DNA of 64,000 bases from Pycnococcus provasolii (lineage: Eukaryota > Chlorophyta > Pseudoscourfieldiophyceae > Pseudoscourfieldiales). Under the pieces are notes generated by a model that saw only the letters and a list, made by a program, of their open reading frames with translations, did no database searches and had not been told where the DNA came from. A program made the position numbers and the translations under genes. Below, in pieces: positions 7,202 to 17,290 of this stretch (positions within the stretch are counted from its first letter, which is position 1; each line of letters begins with the position of its first letter). The DNA lies in NCBI GenBank assembly GCA_049487715.1, contig CP150557.1, positions 186,001 to 250,000 of the forward strand. The letters run 5' to 3'.

Positions 7202-9811
7202 TCAATTACTTCCATGAATCAACGGATCAATTCTATGATCAAAGTCAAAGCAAGGCGCGCTGTCGAAACAGGCAATCTGATGGGCGCCCGTCGGGGCATC
7301 TTTCGTGTCCACGTAAGAGACAGGACGTAGCAGGGCTCGGCATAGGCGCGAATGCCACAACGCGTGTCGATGCGCTTGCAGCGAGAGTGGATTGTGATCA
7401 TCAACGCCAATGTCAAACAGGGACGTCACCTCGATGAGTGGAATGCCACCGATGTACTTCCATGCTTCGCGAAACATGTGTTGCGCACTCAAGCTCAAAA
7501 ATGTCGATGGATGCATACGAAGGCGACGTACGAGAGGCTCCGACGACAGCCAAGGCATGTGCGACTTGCACATGCGCTCGTCGAATGCGGGGAGGTAGTA
7601 GCACTCCATCGCCGAGCGCGCCCATGGGCGTTCCCACGCGAGAGCCATATCCCTTACTTCCCGCATTGCCGTGCGCCACCAACGCGGCGACTTGGACATA
7701 TCCACAGTAGTGCGTGCTGTTATGTTCCAATACGTCGACGTGCGCCAAGCCTTGCTCGAGCAGCGCATGGGCGCATAGACGGGAAGGCGGTTGCTTGTCA
7801 CCGCCGTGGCGGCAAGCGCGCCAAACTGCACGTGCACCTCATCACGCGTGCGCATCGCGAGCTCGGCAAGCGCGTCGTCTGAGAAGGCGAGCAGGTAGGG
7901 AGTACGCACGCTGAGCGATGGAAGACGTTCTCCAGTCTCGTCGGTGCGCAGGATCTGCGAATGTGATGGGTTATTTGCGCGGTGAGACACGCTAGATCCT
8001 GCCTTCACCTCGGGGAGATTCACGGGGAACGTGTGCACGTCAATAAGCTCGATCGACTTGGGCAGGTAGTTCTCCTCAAGACGACTGTCCCACCAACCGT
8101 ACGCTTTCCATAGGAGCCTGCGGCAGCAATGGCCAACAGTGTGAATTGCCACACTTGGTGGCCCTTGCTTATCTCTCAAGTCGCGTGCCACTTTTGAGCT
8201 CTCCGAATCGCCTACGGTTCCCAAGCGCCTCGAGCATCGCGGAACGAATGTGCAGTTGGAGCCTTGCACAAACCAGCTCGGGAACGGCGCGACGTATTCA
8301 ACCACGTCGGGGCGGAGATTGCGAAGCCACGTGGGCTCGCCTCGAAACGCCTCGGGGAAGCCGCCCAAGGTACGCCGCAGCGTTTCATTTGAATCACCGC
8401 CAACGCTTTCTTGGGTACTGATATTTGCACGCACAGATCTCCACGGGTCGAGAGGTCCACTGCTCGTCGGCACGGTGACGCGCATGCGGAATGGCTTCTC
8501 GTCGGAGTACATTGCGCTCGCATTCCAAAACGGCTCAAACGCCTTGGGAAGCCATTGCCACCTTTTCACGGGCGCCTTGATGTGAACAGCCGCCGACAAC
8601 TCAGCGTACGTCAAGAACATACCGCAGCTCCACCATTTTCCAGTTGCTTCAAGCACTTTCTTTGTGCATTTTCTTAGCATATTGCTTGATGACGCATTGC
8701 GATTCGCACTTCGCATGTACGTGCGTTCGACGTCCACGGCAACTTTCTCAGCAAGGAGCGATTGATCGAGGTGCTGCGAATTTCCGGTGGACAAGCTCCA
8801 CGGGAACACGTTGAATCCGAGGATGGCACTCACAATCGACTCCTGCATCGCCTGTTGATCCATGCTGTTATATCCCATCGGCGGCATACCTGCTTGGTAA
8901 TGGCGGTATGGCCGCCTCCACGACTCGTGCAAGATCCACGCCACGGCGCCAAGAGGGTGCGCCTTCGTGCCTCTCGCGTACGTGAACCCCCCGTTGATGG
9001 CTGATGCGCTTCCTCTTGGGTCACGCATGTACAGCAGGTGCATTTCATTCAGCGGGCTTCCATGCAGGAACGGATACGGGTCTGTGAAGAAGCGCACGTC
9101 CGTGTCGCACACGAGCACGTTGTATCCCAGTTGCACGAGTCTTGCCGCGAAGCGGTATCTCGCTGCCCACAGCCTGAAGTTCGGGTCCATGTGCCTGTTC
9201 TGCTCGTTCTCGTGCGTGACGCACGTCAAGTCTTTCAGCGCGCCGTCCGTGTCGCCATCCTTCAACCTCGTACAGTCGTCTTGTTCGATTGCGACGACGA
9301 GCTCGTTGTTCCTTTTCGTGACTTGTCGCCAGTTGCGCACGATGGTCGCGGCGAACGTGAGCTGCTCGAATAGCTGCTTGTCGAGTCCCGTGAAGAGTCC
9401 AAAAATGACGATTTCGCGATGGCCGTCGTGTATTTGTTCCGCGAGCGCGACAAGGGCGTCGTGCGTGGAGACGTCTCCGACGTATCCGCGCACGTAGGGG
9501 TTGGCACTACGAGCCCTGTAGAGGTTACGTGCCTGCTCCTCCTTATCCTCATGATCAGAGTCTAAGAGATAGGAACCCCCCGGTGATGTCTTAGAACCAA
9601 GGCGAAGTGTCTTAGGTTCGATCCAACCAAGAGGCGATGAAGCCACCGTAGTGTGACGTTCACTGAGAAGACTTAAGGCTAGACTTAGAGATGAGACCAT
9701 GACCAAACCGTTGTAAACAAGCTGCATTGAGGTTCTTCTTGTGAATCGAAACGAACATGACCATGACCATGACGACGACGACATAGAAGAACGCCATAGT
9801 AAGGCGGACAT
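7202..9811 (-). CDS. Type II membrane glycosyltransferase, nucleotide-diphospho-sugar transferase (GT77-like)
   Basis: The 869-residue protein has a short cytosolic N-terminus, one hydrophobic anchor (about residues 30-49) and a long lumenal part, the layout of Golgi glycosyltransferases. The catalytic domain has the family pattern LGYNVLVCDTDVRFF, with the metal-binding DTD at 236-238. It is followed by INGGFTYARGT and then MDQQAMQESI, as in the plant RRA/XEG113 nucleotide-diphospho-sugar transferase family. The donor and acceptor sugars cannot be told from sequence. The long C-terminal half (after about residue 450) is Trp- and Arg-rich and has no domain I recognise. The first ATG is at 9811; the frame extends seven codons upstream only as a TTG. 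The gene is divergent from the J-domain gene. Confidence 0.85.
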   Translation of the reverse strand: MSALLWRSSMSSSSWSWSCSFRFTRRTSMQLVYNGLVMVSSLSLALSLLSERHTTVASSPLGWIEPKTLRLGSKTSPGGSYLLDSDHEDKEEQARNLYRARSANPYVRGYVGDVSTHDALVALAEQIHDGHREIVIFGLFTGLDKQLFEQLTFAATIVRNWRQVTKRNNELVVAIEQDDCTRLKDGDTDGALKDLTCVTHENEQNRHMDPNFRLWAARYRFAARLVQLGYNVLVCDTDVRFFTDPYPFLHGSPLNEMHLLYMRDPRGSASAINGGFTYARGTKAHPLGAVAWILHESWRRPYRHYQAGMPPMGYNSMDQQAMQESIVSAILGFNVFPWSLSTGNSQHLDQSLLAEKVAVDVERTYMRSANRNASSSNMLRKCTKKVLEATGKWWSCGMFLTYAELSAAVHIKAPVKRWQWLPKAFEPFWNASAMYSDEKPFRMRVTVPTSSGPLDPWRSVRANISTQESVGGDSNETLRRTLGGFPEAFRGEPTWLRNLRPDVVEYVAPFPSWFVQGSNCTFVPRCSRRLGTVGDSESSKVARDLRDKQGPPSVAIHTVGHCCRRLLWKAYGWWDSRLEENYLPKSIELIDVHTFPVNLPEVKAGSSVSHRANNPSHSQILRTDETGERLPSLSVRTPYLLAFSDDALAELAMRTRDEVHVQFGALAATAVTSNRLPVYAPMRCSSKAWRTSTYWNITARTTVDMSKSPRWWRTAMREVRDMALAWERPWARSAMECYYLPAFDERMCKSHMPWLSSEPLVRRLRMHPSTFLSLSAQHMFREAWKYIGGIPLIEVTSLFDIGVDDHNPLSLQAHRHALWHSRLCRALLRPVSYVDTKDAPTGAHQIACFDSAPCFDFDHRIDPLIHGSN

Positions 9812-10201
9812 GGATGTTATGTTGTGGATCAAGGGCGAAAGGGAAAAGAACAGGGAGGTGGATGCGAAAAATCCATATCCCCTAAAGGGAGAAGGACGAC
9901 AACAGCGTTAGGGTTTCTAGCTAGTTGGTAGGATAGAGGGATGCTCCAGATTACCCCTAGTGGTAACCCTAACCCTAACCCTAATCCCTAACTCCTGGAC
10001 TCCTCCTTTTTTCTAGAGGTATACTCCAGTTACCCCTCGTGGTACCCTAAAGGCCTTCCACCGGCTCCCTCCTGCTCCGTGCCCGAAACACGTGCCCCCC
10101 CCGACAGCCCGAACCCGAAGACGTTTCTCAAGCTCAAGAAAGCTCTTCCGACTTAGAACTCGTTTTTTGCGATCATCTGATTCGCATGCGCATGCGCGTG
10201 C
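9812..10201. promoter_or_regulatory. Divergent promoter region with telomere-like CCCTAA units
   Basis: This is a 390-bp head-to-head gap between the glycosyltransferase and the J-domain gene. It contains GTTAGGGTTT near 9907 and CCCTAACCCTAACCCTAATCCC at about 9967-9988. There is also an imperfect repeat: 'gatgctccagattacccctagtggtaac' near 9940 recurs as 'gtatactccagttacccctcgtggtacc' near 10019. I see no gene in it. Confidence 0.7.
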
Positions 10202-11991
10202 ATGATAATCATGTCCGCCCTGCTCCTGTCCTGCTCTAATAATAGTCGTCGTCATGGTCTTTTAGGCGGTGTTTTCTCATTCTCATTCTCCTTGAGAAGA
10301 TGGAGTCATCTTCTTCTTCCTGTGAATGGGAACAAACGCTCTCTTTCAGGGTCGTCGTCATGCAGCACTGGTTTCTTTGAATCCGAATCAGAATCACGTG
10401 ATGCTGGTTATGAGGATGAGTGTTCCGTCGTCGCGTTTTCTACACACACATCCTCGCCATCTTCCTCTCTTCATCATGATCGTGAGACTGATTATGATAC
10501 TCACGACGTCGTTCGCAATCTTTTCAAACGGCGACACCGGCTGAAACAACACGGGCCTGTCATTCCATTCACGCATGGTGTCTCAACTATGGACATGGAA
10601 GGAGATCTGAAAGGGACGAAAACGACCGGACTTCTTAGCACCTATCTCTTCCCCTTCATCATGCCATCCGCATCCATCATCAAACATCAAAACGCAACAA
10701 TACACCGAACGCACCTGCCATTCTGGGCATTTGACGTCAAAGCACACGTGTCGTACTCCGCGGAGACTTCAAATGATGAGGAACCTGACAACGAATCATT
10801 CACAGCCTCCGCAACATGGACACCTGCACCGCCGCAAGCACCCCATGAAACATCTGGAGAGCGACACTTTGCCTTCGACGATCCGGTGTGCCAAGTGTAC
10901 GCCGACTACCAGCTTCGTGCCGACGTCGCCGCCGCCGCGAAGGTGGCGGAGCTGCCCTCGCTGCCAAGCGAATCGACGACAGAACACGGCCAGCAGTTCT
11001 CCGTGAGCCAGTCTCTCGCCTATCAAATGCTCATCACCGACCTGCGCGAGCGTGAGCGCACGCGCGCCGCACGCCTCTTTCGTTCTCAGCACAAGCACGT
11101 GCGCAACGTTCTCGTGCGCATGCATATCGCCGACGTGAAAGCGCGGCGACTCTTGCTACCGGCGTACGTCCTGAGATACACGTATGGCCACGAAATGGAC
11201 AACAACGGAAACTGGCATCCAGAGCGGCACACGGCGGTGATTGGTGGGTCGTCGGATGAACCGCGTATTGCCATCCCTCAGCACTGCTGCCCAACGCGCG
11301 CACGCGTCGCTGCTGCGAGTGCTGCATTACTCAGCGTTGCCGCACTCGGAACCTTGCAGGGCGCCTCTATCAGCCAATTCGCTGCCGAAGCTTTCTTTGC
11401 CTCTGCCGCGAGCATGGCGGTAGCATCCACCTTCTCTGTGAATTACCACCGAAATTGCATTTTGGAGGCGACACGGGCACGTTACCGCCGCGAGGATGAC
11501 GCGCACGCCGCGTGGGAGGCTGCTCAGCTTGGCTATGCGCAAAAGCTCAACGACGATGATGACATGGCGCAGTTCCTTCACCGCGGCTCGCCACCCACGT
11601 ATGCCGAGCTATTTGGCGACAGCGATGCGGCGGCGGACGGCGCCTCGTCCGCTACCGACGCATCGGATGCTTCGATGCTGCGCATGTTCGGGTACGCGAC
11701 ACACCTACCTCTGCTTGAGGCGGTAGAGTGGGAGCGTTGGATGAACAACGACGATGGCAAGGGTGACACCGCGACGGCGCGGCGCAGTACCGCAGAGTCG
11801 CTGGGGGCGCGCCAGCGTCGTCGACGCGAGGAGATTTTCGAACACGTCGTCGCTCGCTTTTTCGACGCTCAGGAGCGCTCAAATCAGCAGCGCCGCGCAG
11901 AGCAGCGTGGGGAGTATTCGGATGACGAGTTTTTCCGCGAGCGCGTTCGCGGCTTCCACAAGGCTGGTGGCGGCACAAGTGGTACCTCTGG

Positions 11992-12026
<35 letters not shown>

Positions 12027-12274
12027 GGCGAAAGCGCCTATCCGCCTCGCGAGACATTCTTGGGTACTACAAGCTTCTGGGTGTGCCGCGCGACGCATCG
12101 ACGGATGAGATCAAGATTGCTTACCGCCGCCAGGCGATGGCGTACCACCCAGACACCGCGGAGAGCGAGGACGTCGCGAAGAGCGCCGCAAGCTTTCGGC
12201 AAGTGTCTCACGCGTACACCGTCCTGCGCGAGGAGGAGTCGCGAAGACGCTACGATGCAGGCGTTCCGCTCTAA
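10202..12274 (+). CDS. Protein with C-terminal J domain (DnaJ-like co-chaperone)
   Basis: Only the last 75 or so of 690 residues are recognisable. They form a J domain starting YYKLLGVPRDASTDEIK, with the HPD motif in YHPDTAESED that is needed to stimulate Hsp70. J domains at the extreme C-terminus are less common than N-terminal ones. A poly-Ser stretch of about 15 residues, encoded by TCG repeats, precedes it. The middle has a short segment resembling a beta-rich motif (LLLPAYVLRYTYG) and two adjacent small hydrophobic helices (about 360-410) that could form a membrane hairpin. The N-terminus is Ser/Arg-rich and could be an organelle presequence. The start ATG at 10202 has a second in-frame ATG three codons on. 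Confidence 0.8.
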
Positions 12275-12442
12275 GGATATGGTATATGTATATATGTAGT
12301 CTACTACCTACAGTATTAATTATTCTGTAACTATTCATAACGCAACAAAATAGAATTATGAAGAAAGATGAGAGGAGAGTTACACTTCGTCGCGAAATTT
12401 CTTCCCCACTACATAAATCTTTTCGCTGATTGTTTTTTCTTT

Positions 12443-14227
12443 TTATGAAAATGCAACCTCGCTTTCCGCCGGCACAGCGTAGAGGCGAAGCACCGGCTTC
12501 GCCGGGTCCTTGACGAACAGGTACTTCCCCTCCTTAAGCGGCCTGAGCACGTCGACGAATGTCTTGAGCACCCCCAAGAAGTTCTCCTCCTTGAGGTTGA
12601 TCTGCGCTGCAAAGTCCTTCGGCTTGTATCCCTGCGTGGCCACGAGCACGTGGTTGCGCGGATCCTTCGGGTGCGTACGCGCCGCAAAGCCAAGCTTGAT
12701 TTGCTCCGTGCCCGCAAGCAGCGCGCAGCAAGCCCACCGCGCGATCTTGAAGGCGTTGTTCTTAATCTCCGTCGCCAGCACGGCGCCACGCTGGTTCTCG
12801 ATCATCTTCCGGTAGTCCAGGCCGCCCTGCAGCCGGCTGTCGAACTCGTTCAGCACGCGCACCGTCGACATGAGCTCTTGGCCCCTTGACTGCACCGTGG
12901 CGTCGAGCGAGCACCGCACGACGACACTCGTCGAGTCGTCAATCTTCCAGCGGCGGTACCTGTATCCCTGCGGCAGAAGCCCGCTCGTCTCGTGCGGGTT
13001 GTCGCCATCCTTGCCGATGACGGTGGGCGTTCCCGACATGTCCAAGCACTGCTCCATGAAGCTTCGCTCGATGCCCGTCGCCTCCGCGCTCAGCTGCTGC
13101 ACGCCGTTCATGTTATCACGGTCGTCCGGTATGGGCTCCTGCGCCGTCTCGTTGACGGTGAGCCTCTCATTCCCCACGCCATCTCGGCGATCGATGATGA
13201 TGTGGTCGCCGCGGTGGTGCACGATGAGGTCCCAGCTGTAGCTGGATCGTGACGCGCACACGAGCGTCGCAAGCACGGCGTCGGTCGTGTACACGAATCC
13301 CTTCTTTTCCGAGGTGAGGCGTGTGAGTACCGGGTCTGCGTCGGCGCCAGTGAGCAGCGGCGCGCTCTTCGCGGGGTGCAGGTCGACGGTGATTTTGGGC
13401 GTGACGCGGTCGAAACGCTTGTTGAACGGCATGACCCGTCCGCACTCGTACAGCGTTTCCGGCGTGAACGGCCCCTTGATTGCGAGCTTGTTGAGCTGCG
13501 GCAAGGTGTACTGCTCGACGACAACCCACTCAGGTCGTATGTCGATGGAGCACGCGAGCGTGACGCGCGCGTTTTCCGCCTGGCGGTACGTGAAGCTGTG
13601 CCACTGTTGGTTTTTGCGCAGTTTCTGCGCCTGTCTCGCACGTTCTCGTTCGATGCCAGCACCTTGGTCCCTTCCCTTGGCTACTTCGACTTCCTTGCGC
13701 TGCACGCGGTGTTGCTGGTACCTCTGCCTTCCCCCGAACTTGGGTCTGACTGCAGGTTTATTTTCGACAAGCTGGAACGATTCCTCTTCGTCCCCCGCGA
13801 AGTACGAGAAGAGCGGCGCATGCTGTCCCCCCCCACCTTGCGAGTCCGAGGCATTTGCACCCCTCGACCCATACTTGTCATTTCCTCGCTGACCACCACC
13901 AAACTTGTCTTGGTTAAATCGCGAGTTTCCAAATCGGTTACCCCCACCACGATCACCACCACCATCCCGATCCCCATAGCGATCTCCTCGATCTCCTCCC
14001 CCCCCTGTTGATGATCCCATCATCCAGTCTGATGCCCGCCCGAGTTTATCGCTTCTCGAGAATGGCGCGTAAGGTACCACATATGTGGACTCCGACTCCG
14101 ACTCATCACCCTTGGATGACGCCCCATTACTTGATCCCAAGAAAGTGGGAGGTCCCCATCCGTCTTCTAAACTTGAAACGACAGGAACGAGGAAACGAGG
14201 TTGCTGTTGCTGTTGAGAAGACGCCAT
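12443..14227 (-). CDS. EIF3D: Eukaryotic translation initiation factor 3 subunit D
   Basis: eIF3d is the cap-contacting subunit of the eIF3 complex. The 594-residue protein follows the family from end to end: an N-terminal segment with DGWGPP and YVPYAPFSRSDKLGRASDW-type motifs, a flexible Gly/Arg-rich stretch (about 70-130), then the folded core. The core includes QKLRKNQQWH, FNKRFDRVTPK, FVYTTDAVLATLVCASRSSY, WDLIVHHRGD and, near the end, ARTHPKDPRNHVL and GYKPKDFAAQINLKEENFLG. The RGG-like content of the N-terminal stretch suggests RNA contact. The ATG at 14227 is in a good context. The gene is convergent with the J-domain gene (168-bp gap) and divergent from NAP1. Confidence 0.96.
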   Translation of the reverse strand: MASSQQQQQPRFLVPVVSSLEDGWGPPTFLGSSNGASSKGDESESESTYVVPYAPFSRSDKLGRASDWMMGSSTGGGGDRGDRYGDRDGGGDRGGGNRFGNSRFNQDKFGGGQRGNDKYGSRGANASDSQGGGGQHAPLFSYFAGDEEESFQLVENKPAVRPKFGGRQRYQQHRVQRKEVEVAKGRDQGAGIERERARQAQKLRKNQQWHSFTYRQAENARVTLACSIDIRPEWVVVEQYTLPQLNKLAIKGPFTPETLYECGRVMPFNKRFDRVTPKITVDLHPAKSAPLLTGADADPVLTRLTSEKKGFVYTTDAVLATLVCASRSSYSWDLIVHHRGDHIIIDRRDGVGNERLTVNETAQEPIPDDRDNMNGVQQLSAEATGIERSFMEQCLDMSGTPTVIGKDGDNPHETSGLLPQGYRYRRWKIDDSTSVVVRCSLDATVQSRGQELMSTVRVLNEFDSRLQGGLDYRKMIENQRGAVLATEIKNNAFKIARWACCALLAGTEQIKLGFAARTHPKDPRNHVLVATQGYKPKDFAAQINLKEENFLGVLKTFVDVLRPLKEGKYLFVKDPAKPVLRLYAVPAESEVAFS

Positions 14228-14698
14228 GGGAGGAGGAAATGGGCCCGGGAGGGGGAGGGGAGGGGGATGGCGGCGCCTTGGAGGGTCTCAGGACTGCTTT
14301 TTTGGTTGGGCTGGCAATGTCCAACTGGGAGGGAACCAAAGACGGATCCCCAAAAGCATTCCTTCTAGCAAGGATTACCCTAAGTACCAAAATCTCTGTC
14401 CAGAATCACCCCGGAATTACCCTCCATGCAAAACCCTAACACATAAGTCATAACCCTAACACATAACCCTAACTTCAGAACCCCTATCGTAACTTCAGAA
14501 CAGGACCGGACCTGCCCTCTAAAGTACCTGCCCTTCTGAATTTCTGATGACCTGCCCCGCACCGAACCGGCGAGTGGGTGGCGGCGCATTGCATTTCGGG
14601 TCCCAGGAAGTGGTTTCCCGCCCCCTCCCTTGAGCCTTTTCTTTACTGTAGAGAGCCTGCCTGAAATCACTCTTCAAGAGAACAAGCAGTTCGTCACC
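14228..14698. promoter_or_regulatory. Divergent promoter region eIF3d / NAP1 with three CCCTAAC units
   Basis: This is a 471-bp head-to-head gap. CCCTAAC occurs at 14434-14440, 14454-14460 and 14467-14473, the first two in a repeated AACCCTAACACATAA context. A G-rich tract (GGGAGGGGGAGGGGAGGGGG) lies near 14248-14268. There is no credible open frame; the codons before the NAP1 ATG are in frame but begin only with TTG at 14630. Confidence 0.7.
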
Positions 14699-16069
14699 AT
14701 GGACTCCATGGACGGGTTAGGCACATCCCTGCCTAACCTCCCTGCTTCGGCTCGCGGAGGGAAGAAGTCTCGTAAGAAGTCTGCGCCTGTGTCAGCTGCT
14801 TTGGTCCCTGATAACAATCATGACTCGGAAGACTCTGATACCGATCCTTCGTTTGACCCGTCATCTGCAGATGCAGGAGTTCCCATCTCGACGTTGACGG
14901 ACGAAGAGGCGAAGAAAACGGCAATCAAGGCGATGATGGGAAGTCTTGTCGGAGGGGCAGGGGGTGCCGCGGGTAACTCGGAACTTATCAACGCACTCCA
15001 GGAAAAACTTGACGGAATGGTTGGCCTGCGATCCGGATTCCTTGAAAGCCTTCCTGGGAAAATCAAAAGACGTATCGAAAAGCTACAGGAGGTGCAGGAA
15101 AAACACGACGAACTCGAGGAGAAGTTTCGCGAAGAAAGACGCGCACTCGAGGAAAAGTATGCGAAGCTATATGCACCGCTGTACCAAACGCGCGCGGACT
15201 TCGTCGCGGGACGAACGGACGTCGAGCAGCCAACATCAACAGAGGATGACGACGACGAAGGAGACGACGACGGCGACGACGAAGCTGGAGGGGGGCCGCA
15301 GGGTGTTGGCATTCCGGACTTCTGGCTCGTGGCGATGAAAAATCATGAACTGCTTGAGGAGGTGATCAAGGAGAAGGATGAGGAGGTGCTGAGGTACCTC
15401 GTCGACGTCACGAGCGAAACACTCAACGGCGAGGACGAGAACGGATTCCGCCTCTTGTTCCACTTCCTTCCGAACCCGTTCTTCGACCAGGCGGTTCTCA
15501 CGAAGACGTACCACATGATGGATGACGATGACCCCATCCTCGAGAAATCTGAGGGCACGGATATCTTGTGGAAGCCGGGAAAGAACGTCACAGTCAAAAT
15601 CCTGAAGAAGAAGTCGAAGGGCAAGGGTGGACGTGCCGCGAAGCCGATGACGAAGACGGAGCCTGTCGAGTCGTTCTTCAACTTCTTCGATCCGCCGAAA
15701 GTTCCCGAAGACGAGGATGACATACCGGACGACGAGGAGATGGAAGAGCTGCAGGAGGCGCTCGAGCAGGATTACGAGATTGGCGCTGTCATCAAGGAGA
15801 AGATCATTCCTCGTGCCGTTCGCTGGTTCACGGGCGAAGAGCTCGAGGACGAGGACGACGAGGACGACGACGACGACGACGATGATGACGACGATGACGA
15901 CGATGACGACGACGACGACGACGATGATGATGATGACGATGATGACGACGATGACGACGACGACGGCGTGGAGGTCATCAAGGTGCCCAAGAAGGGCAAA
16001 GGCAAGGGTCGCAGTGCCGCGCCGCCAACCGACAAGGCGGAACAGCCGCCGGAGTGCAAGCAGCAATAA
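14699..16069 (+). CDS. NAP1: Nucleosome assembly protein NAP1
   Basis: NAP1 is a histone H2A-H2B chaperone shuttling between cytosol and nucleus. The frame has the family layout: an acidic, Ser-rich N-terminus, a long dimerisation helix (about 120-185, IEKLQEVQEKHDELEEKF), and the core beginning IPDFWLVAMKNHELL. The core continues through the NGFRLLFHFLPNPFF and LTKTYHM segments and ends before an extreme acidic tail. That tail has roughly 45 Asp/Glu in near-unbroken succession (nt 15840-15963), encoded by mixed GAC and GAT rather than one pure triplet. That points to selection on the protein as well as repeat growth. I use the ATG at 14699 (CACCATGG context). The frame is 456 residues. Confidence 0.95.
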   Translation: MDSMDGLGTSLPNLPASARGGKKSRKKSAPVSAALVPDNNHDSEDSDTDPSFDPSSADAGVPISTLTDEEAKKTAIKAMMGSLVGGAGGAAGNSELINALQEKLDGMVGLRSGFLESLPGKIKRRIEKLQEVQEKHDELEEKFREERRALEEKYAKLYAPLYQTRADFVAGRTDVEQPTSTEDDDDEGDDDGDDEAGGGPQGVGIPDFWLVAMKNHELLEEVIKEKDEEVLRYLVDVTSETLNGEDENGFRLLFHFLPNPFFDQAVLTKTYHMMDDDDPILEKSEGTDILWKPGKNVTVKILKKKSKGKGGRAAKPMTKTEPVESFFNFFDPPKVPEDEDDIPDDEEMEELQEALEQDYEIGAVIKEKIIPRAVRWFTGEELEDEDDEDDDDDDDDDDDDDDDDDDDDDDDDDDDDDDDDDDGVEVIKVPKKGKGKGRSAAPPTDKAEQPPECKQQ

Positions 16070-16184
16070 AGCGAAGCCTTTGCATTTGGCAGGTGGATAA
16101 AGAAGCGTCCTTTCATTGTGTTTCTTTTGGCAAATTTCTTTCATACTGTTACAAGTCATAAAAAGAATTACATCTTCAGTCCAG

Positions 16185-16907
16185 TCAAGCTGCGTGTGGC
16201 ATCCAAGTTGCGACCGTGCGGTACACTTCTTCTAGTTGGTCCAAGGTAAGTCGCGCCTTTGTGAAAGCTGGCGTGATTGCGCCCTCGTCGTCACCGTTGT
16301 TGACGACGAACGCAAGATACGGAATGACGTCCGTGTTTGTGATTTGCTCAAGAATAAGCACCTCTCTGACTGCGCAAGCTTCTAGAAACGTCCTTCTCTT
16401 GTTTCCTCCAAGCCACCACCACCCTCTGAACGATGTTGTTTGTTCGACAAGTATTCCCATTTCCTCCTCAAACACCGTGACAGTTTCTCGCGTTGTTGTG
16501 AAAGGTGTCGCCCATCCAACAAGAGCAAGTGCAAGCACACAGGGCACAGCACACGTAAGGCACACGTGGGGCAAGTCGGGCGTAAGGAAGTAAGTGGCAT
16601 GAGTCGAAGGAAGAATGAGGAGAACGAGAAGAAGGAGGATCACCAGGACGAAGACGACGGCACAAAAGAACCGACTATTATCCGAGATTCCCTTATAAGA
16701 GAGGGTTTTGGATAAACGTGAGTTTGATGAAGATGTCGCTGAGAACGTTATGTGAATATTGGCAGTGCATGAATGCGTGTGACTTGGTATTATCCGACAT
16801 AAAGTGTGTATGGAAGAAAACTTAAGGTTATTCTCAGGGATCCCAGTCATGGATGATGACCCGTCATGAACAGAGAAGGAGCACCCTGTGGTCTTCTTCA
16901 AGACCAT
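16185..16907 (-). CDS. PIGH: GPI-GlcNAc transferase subunit H
   Basis: PIG-H is a subunit of the ER enzyme that adds GlcNAc to phosphatidylinositol, the first step of GPI-anchor synthesis. The C-terminal 100 residues fit the PIG-H domain: VFEEEMGILVEQTTSFRG, then FLEACAVREVLILEQI, VIPYLAFVV, and the closing LDQLEEVYRTV. Before it lie two hydrophobic helices (around FFCAVVFVLVILLLL and VCLTCAVPCVLALALVG), the membrane hairpin typical of the subunit. The first ATG is at 16907; a later one at 16850 is possible. The N-terminal 60 residues are AT-richer and unlike the family, so the true start may differ. The adjacent esterase with a GPI-type tail agrees with a working GPI pathway. Confidence 0.82.
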   Translation of the reverse strand: MVLKKTTGCSFSVHDGSSSMTGIPENNLKFSSIHTLCRIIPSHTHSCTANIHITFSATSSSNSRLSKTLSYKGISDNSRFFCAVVFVLVILLLLVLLILPSTHATYFLTPDLPHVCLTCAVPCVLALALVGWATPFTTTRETVTVFEEEMGILVEQTTSFRGWWWLGGNKRRTFLEACAVREVLILEQITNTDVIPYLAFVVNNGDDEGAITPAFTKARLTLDQLEEVYRTVATWMPHAA

Positions 16908-17290
16908 GTCATAAAGTAACTCGACTTCAAAAGTATGGACTTGGCAAAAATAAATATATCCAGACACAAAACTTTAAATGGAAACACAAAACGTCAGACA
17001 AAAAATGCCTCCTATGGGCTCTCTTCTTTCTATGGATACTAAAGGTTAACCCGAACCAACGAACCCTAGCCCTAAAACCCTAACCCTAAAACCCGAACCA
17101 ACTAACCCTAAAACCCGAACCCTAAAACCCTAACCTAAAACCCTAACCCTGCGGGAAAAAAGGCCCGGTTCATTTGTTGCCCCCGGGTCTCCTCGCCCTG
17201 CGTTGTTCTCGCCCTCGGGGGGACTCGTCCATTCAGTGCACCGGTGTCTCTCCCTCCGATTAACGCGTGATACCTTGATTAGCCGGCGTC
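16908..17290. promoter_or_regulatory. Divergent promoter region PIG-H / BAH-PHD with CCCTAAA units
   Basis: Between 17061 and 17149 there is a dense cluster of plant-type units (CCCTAAA, CCCTAA, CCCGAACC) in imperfect tandem. Here the unit is mostly the seven-base TTTAGGG type, whereas most other intergenic arrays in the window use TTAGGG. No gene is seen. Confidence 0.75.

Noticed and set aside
9600-9625. tRNA B-box-like GGTTCGATCC
   Set aside because: It lies inside the glycosyltransferase coding region and no A box or cloverleaf can be drawn around it.
12001-12027. Assembly slip at the TCG repeat of the J-domain gene
   Set aside because: The frame stays open across the poly-Ser run into a complete J domain.
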